From assembly GCA_002205965.3 (NCBI GenBank), contig NADL03000771.1, forward strand, positions 1,426,001-1,490,000: 64,000 bases of DNA. Reading direction: 5' to 3'. Made by a program: the position numbers and the translations under genes. Shown piece by piece: positions 56,439 through 64,000 of the stretch. Within the stretch, counting starts at the first letter, position 1. Every line of letters begins with the position of its first letter. This stretch comes from Kappaphycus alvarezii. Lineage: Eukaryota; Rhodophyta; Florideophyceae; Gigartinales; Solieriaceae. The notes beneath the pieces are model-generated. The model searched no databases. It saw only the letters and a program-made list of their open reading frames with translations, and was not told the origin of the DNA.

Positions 56439-57480
56439 TACACTGCAGGACTAACTATACGGCTAAAACTAACCGGATGTTCCACGTCAAGCACGTGCAG
56501 TGGGGCTCGCGATAGAATCTCCACTGCAACAGAAGACCACAGTGTGCAACTAATCCGCTGATAAATACGTCGGCGGATCACTGCTGTGGTTGTGTTGAAC
56601 TTCTCTGCGATGCGCAGGAGGAAGTCTCCGATGAGCAGAATAGAGGCGGGGGATGGGGCACCCAAGGAGTCGAAAGCCAGGGGCTGAAACTTGAAGTTCG
56701 GTTCCTGGAGGGTGTTGTGCGAGGGGGCGGGATGCGGCGTACCAGTTTGCGCTCCAGGTCTTTGACTTTGTCTCGATGGGCAATGTCGGCGGCGCCACCG
56801 GCCATTTGGGTGGCCCTTGTGCGCACACCTTGTTTGAACGGCGAGACAATGTTTAGGTCGCAGGCTATGGGGCGGACCTGTTGGCCAGTGGGCCGGGGGG
56901 GGGGTTGTATGAGAGTGTCCGCTGGGCGGATATTCGTTCCCGGGACAAGGAGCGGGACTTCGTATTCGCAGTCCCGGCCTGCAGCGCGAGCAAGGTGGTA
57001 GGGGAAAACGTTGCGCAGCGAGTTGCGGCGGTGCGGGCGGCCGAAGCCGGAAGGGCAGAGGTCAGCCGCGTGGTCCCGAGTGCGTCCAAAGTTTGATTGC
57101 AGTGGGCACAGGTGAGCGGGCGGGAGTCATCGTATACGGGGAGGCCTAGGTGCCGGCGGAGCATGGTCTGCCAGTGGGCCCAGGACACCACCGTAGCGGT
57201 TGTGGGATGAGTGGTGAGAAATGCAGCGGAGGGGCTGTTCCGGAATACCAGGCCACGGATCCGATGTCGAACTTCTTGGGTGGTGCGCTGAGCCGGGTTG
57301 GGTGTGTCACCCACGAGTCGTCGCGCCAGTGGACCTTTGACTGTGCCTCCTGCTGCACACCATTTAAGAAGGTTCGGAGGTTGGATGGTTTGGCAGCAAG
57401 CAGGCATGGGTCAAAGGGGCCAAGGTCGACGGAGTACGGGCGCCCAGGGATACATTGCAGGAAGTCACGGATTCGCGGCT
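56438..57480 (-). pseudogene. LINE 3' half, second copy of the 44.9-47.6 kb family
   Basis: Aligns closely with the reverse complement of 46548-47588, for example peptides RNSP(S/A)AAFLTTHPTTATVV and HWQTMLRRHLGLPVY in both. It contains the CAHC...DHSADLC-type zinc region and the C-terminal LFIEDFLLRIAEKFNT-like end. It begins abruptly at 57480, next to the piggyBac-like element. Its last 28 bp were displaced to 51903-51930 by the DIRS-type insertion. Confidence 0.85.
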
Positions 57481-57498
57481 AGTGTCTATTAGACCGTT

Positions 57499-57541
57499 GT
57501 CCTTATATCCCTAATGCTTTTATTGATCCATATACTGATCA
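57499..57541 (+). repeat. Left terminal inverted repeat
   Basis: Contains the outer 19-bp and inner 19-bp blocks matched at 61660-61707, separated by a spacer of slightly different length at the two ends. Confidence 0.85.
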
Positions 57542-57578
57542 TAACCTATTTTGGATTTTTGCCATTACACGTCCAAGG

Positions 57579-57598
57579 ATCAGTATACTGATCAGTAA
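57579..57598. repeat. Left subterminal palindrome
   Basis: GGATCAGTATACTGATCAG has a GATCAGTATACTGATC palindromic core. The counterpart near the right end is at 61454-61472. Confidence 0.8.
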
Positions 57599-57874
57599 AG
57601 GCTTAGAATAAAGGTGCTTTGACCACACTTCTTGCCTTTAAAAATTGCTTTAATCTAATTGGTGCATTCTCCAAAAGAATCGCCTCGCTCTCAGCTGCCC
57701 GCCGCATGTTCAAGAACTGAAATCCGTCAACTGCTTCCCAAGATACGGCGGCTTGTCCGCACTGCCTCCTGTGCCCTTTGACCCACCTTCTCAGATCTCC
57801 GTTGAGCGCTTCCTCGCGTCCGTGTTCGTCCCCCTACCCTCCGCTCGTCCTCTGCCATACCCAAACGCCCGAGC

Positions 57875-58505
57875 ATGGCGACGGTGACTGACGCTCCTGC
57901 GCCCTTCGCCGCTGGAGACTCGTCAACTGTGGACGACAATCTCGGTGTTGCTCCTGTTCCCTCGCGTGTTCCCGCGCCATCTAATCTGGCTGCAGCTGGT
58001 CCGAACCCAGCCACGGGTCTAAGACGCGGGCGTGCTGCGCCGTCAGAAGGTCCCACTGGCAGCAGCGCTTCTGTCGGTGGCGCGCGAATCGACATGGTTG
58101 CCGACGGTACGCCTACGGGGACAGCGACAGCAGGTCCCGGACGCGAAGTGAGAAGGGGACGCGGGAGGGAAGGGGTGCATCTACAAGAGGTCGAGGGCGT
58201 GGCAGAGGTCGTGGTAGGGGTCGTGGGGCGGATTCTGCTCGTGCGTCTCGTATCAGGGGAGATCCTAGTGAGGGATGGCATCTCAACTCTTCGAAATGCC
58301 TGTCGGTGAAGCTCGAACAAGTCTATGTTGATAAAGTACTACATGACCGCGCTCGGCTGCTTTTCAAGTCTGCGGTCGACAAGATGAAGCTCGAGTGCGC
58401 GATACGGGACGTTGCACCAAACAGAAGTGGGTTTGTCATTTTATTGATGAAAAGGGTTCTCATTCAGCTTACGGAGTGGCTCAACGAGCTTATCAGACTA
58501 CGGTA
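57875..58505 (+). CDS. Transposase N-terminal region (RG-rich), broken
   Basis: ATG at 57875. The first 80 residues are Ala/Pro/Gly-rich. Around 58170-58250, in a neighbouring frame, a repeat of Arg-Gly pairs (GRGRGRGRGRGADSARASR) could bind nucleic acid. The next part (RLLFKSAVDKMKLECAIRD, then NRSGFVI) leads into the DDE region. Frame changes occur near 58150-58300 and 58470. Confidence 0.55.
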
Positions 58506-59936
58506 ACATGAGGTTGGAGTCATCAGGCTGTCTGATATGTATCGCTATGTTGCGGTTCTGCTTCTATCGCACACAACCGGCTTCAGCTTTGGCAAGGCTG
58601 TTGATGTTCTACGCCAGTCTGGGAGTGCGCCGCCGTCTTTTGATAAGGTCAGATTTATATCTGACAACATCTTGGCCTTCTCCGCCACAGGGCATGGCTG
58701 GCCGAGACGGTGAATGCGCAACGCGACCAGACGCAATAGTTGGGGTAGTTTGGACATTTATCGTTCAGGGACACCAAGAAGGTGTTCTTTGTGCCTCTGC
58801 ACCTCCTCGCAATGTTGGACGACGATCTTTATGATACACGCGCCGCTGACAATCAGGTCAAGATGCTTAGCGCTAGAAAGGCAGACAAGGAAGGCCACTC
58901 TGCGGATGCCGTAGCTGATGATCTTTTCAGAATTGTGCTGGCTCTCCGGTTCCGTCGCCGCGGAGAGTCACAGCTCCTGTCTGCTCGCCGTTTATTTGAG
59001 GTGCTTACGGAGGGTCGTGGAAAGGGCGCAACAAACTCCTGCATAGTCACGGCAGACAGGGGTTACGGCAAAGGGGCGTTCATAGAGCTGCTCACTGAGT
59101 TTGGATTCAGCTCAGTCTTTGTCATGCCCGACCACCTCCTGTGTGTGCATCCATTTGTCGCGTCTTCTTACCTCAATCCCAGCAGGGCTGATGAGGAGGA
59201 GGAGCTGGGCGATGAGGAAACGGCAGGAGATGGCGCGGAAGGAGGGGATGTCGGGAACGATGTACATGTATCCACGCTGCAGTTGGACCGACCGCGAGGG
59301 TTTGTTGTTGACAACACCCCTCAACTTGCACCGGAAGCGTTTCTTGCGACCAAAACTGTGGGGTCATCTGCGGCCTCAATACTCGGGCAGAAGAGAGCTA
59401 CCGCCGTTGCGGTTCGAGAGCAGGGTACTGAGAAGTTCGCGAAGGTTCTCAGGTTTATGTACACTGTGCCGACCCCAGTGCAGGAGAGCTTGAATACATG
59501 GGTAGCCGTGCCCAAAGCGAACGTATCCTTCAACAATGTTTTGTACACGAGGAGACCAAGCGAAGGGCCTCATTTCGTCGAACTGAAGGACACTTTGGAA
59601 GATTTAGTTTCGTCGAACTGCAGACCGCTGACTATAAAACAGAGATGTGCGGACTGGTTCGCCCTCCGCCAGTTCAGAGTTACGGGCACGAATGCTGGCT
59701 TGATGCTCCTAAGCAGCAACGAGGCGCGGTCAGCATTGGGTATTGACGGCCGTTCTCAAGAAAAGACAATGGAAGAGTGGTTCAAGGCTTTATTTGATGG
59801 ATGGTTTTCCTCCAAGCGGTCGACGGAGGCGATGATGCGCGGATCCGCCAACGAATACGCTGCATTGTCTGCTTTGCATGGCCTTTCTTTCGTGGAAGAT
59901 GTGTTCCAGGCAGGGCTTTTGGGCGCAGAGACGCCC
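58505..59936 (+). CDS. Transposase DDE-type catalytic region
   Basis: A piece near 58530-58690 (HTTGFSFGKAVDVL, then RFISDNILAFSATGHGW) is followed by the open frame from 58782. LDDDLYDTRAADNQVK has a probable first catalytic Asp, CIVTADRGYGKGAF the second, and GFVVDNTPQLAPEAF may carry the third. The layout and the downstream zinc ribbon resemble piggyBac-type transposases. The same frame then enters the nuclease domain (RCADWFALRQFRVTGTNAG). Confidence 0.7.
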
Positions 59937-60112
59937 CTTACCTCGCCTGCTCGGTGGACGGCGTAGCCCTCCTGAAGAAAGCTGCCCTGCCGCTCTTTAA
60001 CTCTGCTACGTACGCCGACACCGCGGGGTCTGATAATACCCTTGTCTTGGCTACGGTTGAGATTAAGACGCGTATTGCTGCGTCAACGCTCGGACAAAGC
60101 ATTGCACTTTAG
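59620..60112 (+). CDS. YqaJ/lambda-exonuclease-like PD-(D/E)XK nuclease domain fused to the transposase
   Basis: The domain reads RCADWFALRQFRVTGTNAG (family start W-x2-R...TAS), AMMRGSANEYAALSAL (Gly...Glu motif I), YLACSVDGVALL (Asp motif II, in the frame after one missing base in the CCCC run at 59934-59937) and LATVEIKTRIA (E-x-K motif III). These are the hallmarks of the exonuclease fold used by phage recombination nucleases. Covalent continuity with the DDE region implies DNA end processing during transposition. A TAG at 60110 interrupts the frame once. Confidence 0.75.
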
Positions 60113-61379
60113 ACTTCAGAACCCATCGAATGTGAAGTAGGAGACTCGACGTTTCGCAGATACGTCCCGAAAAAGCATACGGCTCAAATTATGCATCAGC
60201 TCGTGGTGTTGGGGTTCAGCTATGCCGTTTATGTCGCCGCTGCCGAAACCTGCATTCTCTACATCGTTGTTATTTGCTGTCCAGGTTCCGTGCAGCAGCT
60301 CTGTTATGGGACTGTGAAGTCCCTTGCTGCACCACTCGTTGAGTGGGCTCATGATGAAAATGGTGCAATCCCTGCCTTTGTACCGAAAGCGCTGCACGCC
60401 ACGGTAACATCACGTCTCAACTTTTGGCGCATCATTAACGGGCATGTCAGAGCTAGTAGACGCTTCCTCCCCTTGAAGCTCTTTAAACATTCTGCGCAAT
60501 CCTTCTATTCTAAAACAAAGGCAGAGGTGGACGGTGCAACACAACAAAGGGCTATACTGCGCAGTGCTACATCCCACTTTAAATGGGAACAGAAGATCAT
60601 GTCACAGGTTCTCAAGACGGTCGCGAGTAATGGTTTCTTCGCGTGGCGGATGTTTCAAAGGCAGGACCTTTTGGAGTCCAAAGAGACGTTCAATTCTCTG
60701 GACAACTACCGCAATGCATTGAACAAGGTTCAAGCAACGGCAGATTTTATGTATGATGTCTTTAAGGAACTGCTTTCCTACGCTGAGTATTTTTACGATA
60801 CAAGAAGGACAGCACGAAGCTGTAGAGCAAGAAGGAATACCGAGGAGGGAGGCAGAGAGGCTCCTTGTGATAGCGAAAGCGCGACGTAAGAAGCGCATCA
60901 TGTTCTTTAACAGCGCAGAGGGCGTAAAGCTCCGTTTTGTCGTTTTCGGCCACACCCCAAAGCAAGGTACAGTATTGTACTGCGTTTTATGCGGGCACCA
61001 CAAAGGTGAGTGTCGTGGACATCGCTCAACCTACTCTTGTCCCGTTTGTAGCGTTCAGCTGTGCATCCAGACGTATCCAGGGCTAAGGAAAAGCTGCTGG
61101 AGTCTGTGGCATTCTACAAAGGCCTTAAAGCTCCGAAAGACGCCTCGCCTTACGGGAAGCGCTGCTTGCGAGACGGACGCCGATGCGGATGACGAAGGAG
61201 ACAGGCGAAAAAATGAAGAAGTCAGTACACCAGTGAGTACTCCCGCCGCTGAGCGGGAGAATTCTACGGCTCCCAGACGCGCTTCAAATCGTCTTCTGGA
61301 TAGAACATTTGCGTCAACACCACCTTCCGGTGTTGAAAGCCCGTTGGCAGGGCCTTGCCGGAGGCTGCAGCGAAAGTAA
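60113..61379 (+). CDS. Transposase C-terminal region with zinc ribbon
   Basis: The frame is open 60191-60889 (helical, for example RRFLPLKLFKHSAQSFYSKT), then shifts to the frame ending at 61379. The latter carries CVLCGHHKGECRGHRSTYSC, then PVCSVQLCI and SCWSLWH, which form the paired-Cys ribbon found at the end of piggyBac transposases. The tail is acidic and Ser/Pro-rich. Confidence 0.65.
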
Positions 61380-61453
61380 ACATGTAGCGGAGTGCCGTAG
61401 AGTGGCTTCACAACAGCGCCTGGGATGCGTGTAGCGCCCTTTCTCGTACATAC

Positions 61454-61472
61454 AGTGATCAGTATACTGATA
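61454..61472. repeat. Right subterminal palindrome
   Basis: GTGATCAGTATACTGATA, an almost perfect copy of the left subterminal palindrome, 235 bp inside the right end. Confidence 0.8.
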
Positions 61473-61659
61473 AAAACGCCTCTTTCACCCCTCCAGAAAG
61501 GTGCCTGGCGACTCAATTTCGGCACCTTGTTGCGTCGTTTTTACCGCATCATTTCAGGCGAAACTTCGGGAGAAGACGTGGACAAACACCTTCTATTCGC
61601 GTATGTTCTCGATACTAGCGAGCGCTGCATTGATGCGAACTACTGCACTCCTGAATGCT

Positions 61660-61707
61660 CTGATCAGTATATGGATCAATAAATCATGGCATTAGGGATA
61701 TGAGGAC
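61660..61707 (-). repeat. Right terminal inverted repeat
   Basis: Inverted match of 57499-57541: outer block at 61689-61707, inner block at 61660-61679. Confidence 0.85.
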
Positions 61708-61756
61708 TACTTTTTAGCACTTTTCTTTTTAATACAATTTTTTTTACCTCAGCGCA

Positions 61757-63470
61757 TTTCTGAAAGATGGTAACTCGTCTGCCTCCCCTGAGGTCTAAGG
61801 GACCTGATCATGGCCTGCATCTAAACCCGGCGAAGACACGCCTATTCTGGCCGCACCACCCTGGCACTGAGACACCCCTACTGCACCGCTTTCCAAATGA
61901 GAACTTCTCAAATCACGGTATTGACCTCCTCGGCGCCCCGATCGGTTCGCCTGAATTCATGGAGAACTTTCTCAATGAAAAAATTGCAGGATGCAAAAAC
62001 ACGCTATCGCTGATCGATGGGATTGGGGATGCTCGCATCCGGTTCCACCTCCACCGCGTTTGTGCCTCGGCATGCAAACTACATCATGTGATGAAGCTAA
62101 CACCGCCGAGTGCAACAAGCGTCCTGGCAATGAGATTTGACCAAGAACAGATGGAATATTACGCGCAGTCAAACAACGTGCCGATGACAAGTGCGGTCCG
62201 TCAGCAAGTGGCTCTTCCCCTGCGCCTCGGAGGCCACGGATTCACACCCGTGGCAACGCTGAACCTAGCGTCGTATGCGGCTAGCATCATCGACTCCGAA
62301 CAACAGACATGCCCCGATGATCCTAGCGTAGCGCACCACTGTGCACAAAGCTATGCACATTCTGATACCCACCTTCTCGCGTTTGTCCGACGACTCCACC
62401 CAAGCTTCTCCGACGGACACGGTAGTCTCCCAGAAACGCTGACAGCGGCCAATCTTGCAAACAAGCCCGATAATACACACAGTATTTTATATCGAGCCTG
62501 GTGCAAGTCTGCAGCAAAGTTATTCTGGAAAGAAGACGAATGGGAAAGGTACCCAAGCACTACGCTGCATACGGAAGCTGATATTCGGGGAAAGATCCGC
62601 CGCCAGGCATACTTAGAGACGCCTGCTGCAGCCTTTCTCACCGCACATCCGTCTGTGGTCAGCCGAACCTATAAAAAGATGTGGTCAGTGATGCTACGCC
62701 GCCACCTGGGAGTTCACGTGTTTGATGAAACTGTGCCGCTGCAATGCGCGGAGTGCAACAGGCCCATGGACAACCGAGGTGACCATGCCGCGGATTTTTG
62801 CAAAAAAGGCCTGGGATGGTCTAACCGGCACAATGCCGTGGTGAAGGTATTTGGCCGACAACTGTTCAAAGCAGCAGGAGTCGGCGTCCAATATGAGATG
62901 AAATACTTACTTTCCGGACTGAATGCACGGCCTGCCGACATTCTAGTGTACCCGAGATCGGAATAGATCAACAACTTCCCGCCCCTCCCGGTGGCGTACG
63001 ACGTCACAGTAACATCGCCACTCCAAGAGGGGTTCATGTCCATTGGAGCGCGTGAGGCGCGCGCCGTTGCCAATGCAGCGGAAAGACGGAAAAATAGGGA
63101 GCTTGCCAGCAAAGTAGCAGCCATCCCCGGTGAAGCCCTCCCAGGACGATCAAAACTGGGATGGAAGTTTGTGCCGCTAGCATTCGACTTACTTGGATCG
63201 CCGTCTGCGACGACGTCCAAGGTAGTCGACGAATACGCGGCCGCTGTCGCAACCGGCAGCGCATGCTCGGCGGGAGGAGTGAAGGCTCGACTTTATCAGC
63301 AGCTTAGTTACACATTTTGGTCCACGTGTGCGGCGTCTGTATTATGTCGCGCCCCACAACATGCAGTGTTTAGCCACCCTATTCAAACCTAATTGTTTTT
63401 TAGGTTTGTTACAGTGGGGTATTCAAGACTATGCATGTTGCACCTGCAGATGTCTGTGGTAAAGTAATTC
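61757..63470 (+). mobile_element. LINE 3' half, a third LINE, nearly open
   Basis: It starts abruptly just after where the RT catalytic box would be (a DGN-like trace near 61766), so it is 5'-truncated. From 61767 a 399-residue frame covers the end of RT (LRSKGPDHGLHLNPAKTRLF, then LLGAPIGSPEF), the thumb-like region and a zinc motif (CAECNRPMDNRGDHAADFC). A single TAG at 62964 separates it from a continuation in the same frame, 62991-63392 (YDVTVTSPLQEGF, ending APQHAVFSHPIQT). The family differs from the 45-47 kb LINE but shares layout and length of each part. The 3' end carries a stem-loop. Confidence 0.85.
63385..63407 (+). repeat. Stem-loop at the LINE 3' end
   Basis: AAACCTAA (63385-63392) pairs with TTAGGTTT (63400-63407) around a T-rich loop, directly after the ORF stop. 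It is partly kept in the relic at 37584-37603. Many LINE reverse transcriptases recognise such a 3' hairpin in their RNA. Confidence 0.7.
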
Positions 63471-63700
63471 GTAGCCTGCCTCCCCTCCCCCTTAGGGTCA
63501 CCAGCGTGACTGCCCTTTTATTATCGTACAGTAAAGCCGGGTTCGTCTCGAATCGAGGTCACTCATCTCCCCTCGACCAATCATAGTGCACACAATGGCC
63601 TCACATATCTCTGTAATCTAACGTCGCACTCTGTAATGCAAAATCCTCAACACCGTCCCTGCATTACAAGTGACGCGACCTTGTGCTGCACGATTTGTAC

Positions 63701-63958
63701 ATGACCATACGACTCCCTGCACTGCCCTCACAAGCCATGGCGACGCAACACCAAACTGCGACGCAACACCAAACTCAATGTCCTACTCTCCCTTTCTCGT
63801 TCCCCAACCGCAATGAGTCTCACAGCGCACGTCGATCGCTGTTCAATACCGATACAAGCGCAAAATTGCTGCATGTCGTTGGTTATGGACTGGATGGAGA
63901 GGGCCGCGTGGTTGCAAAGGTTGGGATAGGAATATTGCTAATCGACCATGATGAATAG
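63701..63958 (+). CDS. Hypothetical short ORF with 18-bp tandem repeat
   Basis: ATG at 63701 gives 85 residues, rich in Gln/His/Thr early because an 18-bp unit (GCGACGCAACACCAAACT) is repeated twice from 63740. The later part (AKLLHVVGYGLDGEGRVVAK) is more protein-like. The frame ends at 63958, near the window edge, so it could be an exon whose partners lie beyond. No family is recognised. Confidence 0.3.
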   Translation: MTIRLPALPSQAMATQHQTATQHQTQCPTLPFSFPNRNESHSARRSLFNTDTSAKLLHVVGYGLDGEGRVVAKVGIGILLIDHDE

Positions 63959-64000
63959 AAGATCTTGGAGATGGAAGGCGTAGCGTTCGATGCGTGCGAT

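Larger units (their letters stand above)
57499..61707 (+). mobile_element. PiggyBac-like DNA transposon with DDE and YqaJ-type nuclease domains, about 4.2 kb
   Basis: The ends are inverted: GTCCTTATATCCCTAATGC at 57499-57517 is matched by GTCCTCATATCCCTAATGC read inward from 61707. A second inner pair, TTGATCCATATACTGATCA (57523-57541), is matched by the complement of 61660-61679. Between them lies one long, broken coding region and a C-terminal zinc ribbon typical of piggyBac transposases. No TTAA is visible at either edge, so the target rule may differ from standard piggyBac. It inserted between two LINE copies. Confidence 0.8.

Noticed and set aside
57727-58320. 197-aa minus-strand ORF opposite the transposase start
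   Set aside because: Low-complexity Arg/Pro/Thr/Ser sequence antisense to an Ala/Gly/Arg-rich coding region, with no motif.
1-64000. tRNA genes and CRISPR arrays
   Set aside because: I scanned for T-loop-like GGTTCGA words and regularly spaced repeats and found no convincing cloverleaf and no array.

Overview
This is nuclear DNA of a eukaryote. RPC10 is interrupted by a GT-AG intron, several genes belong to eukaryote-only families (Pol III subunit, homeodomain protein, STE24 CAAX protease), and most of the rest is retrotransposons and DNA transposons. There is no operon-like bacterial layout and no Shine-Dalgarno pattern. The genes are short, GC-rich, intron-poor and packed head to tail in small islands. 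The transposon mix (hAT, Harbinger, piggyBac-like with a YqaJ nuclease, LINE, Ty3/gypsy, Ty1/copia and a tyrosine-recombinase DIRS-type element) suggests a transposon-rich microbial eukaryote such as an oomycete, an early-diverging fungus or a red alga. I cannot choose between these from the sequence alone.

Layout. 0-6 kb: a decayed hAT transposase on the minus strand and a decayed Harbinger transposase on the plus strand. 6-7.9 kb: a GTACAG-rich spacer. 7.9-15.1 kb is the main gene island: a homeodomain protein (+), a golgin-like coiled-coil protein (-), an unrecognised protein (+), a type II membrane glycosyltransferase-like protein (-) overlapping the end of Pol III subunit RPC10 (-), and a multi-pass membrane protein (-). 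15.1-20 kb: ORFs of doubtful status and tail fragments of LINE elements. 20.2-25.6 kb: a broken Ty3/gypsy element, whose LTR/gag start recurs inverted at 26.0-26.4 kb. 27-38 kb: an AT-rich, gene-poor stretch with relics only. 38.35-43.33 kb: a Ty1/copia element with both LTRs. 43.3-44.4 kb: a second Harbinger relic. 44.5-47.6 kb: a LINE with a probable 5' inversion. 48.9-51.3 kb: a second small island with a PDCD4/HABP4-like protein and STE24. 51.9-57.5 kb: a DIRS-type element inserted precisely into the 3' tail of a LINE. 57.5-61.7 kb: a piggyBac-like transposon with terminal inverted repeats. 61.7-63.5 kb: a third LINE 3' half.

The host genes are housekeeping functions (Pol III transcription, secretory pathway or Golgi, CAAX protein maturation, transcription control) with no shared pathway visible. 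Many reading frames, in host genes and in transposons, are broken by apparent loss of one base in a short homopolymer (for example 12669-12674, 13053-13062 and 51021-51025). This pattern fits residual long-read assembly errors better than pseudogenisation, so the frameshifts in conserved host genes should not be read as real inactivation. The most unusual objects are the DDE plus PD-(D/E)XK (YqaJ-like) transposon at 57.5-61.7 kb with palindromic subterminal repeats, and the nested DIRS-in-LINE insertion with nearly identical 156-bp direct repeats.
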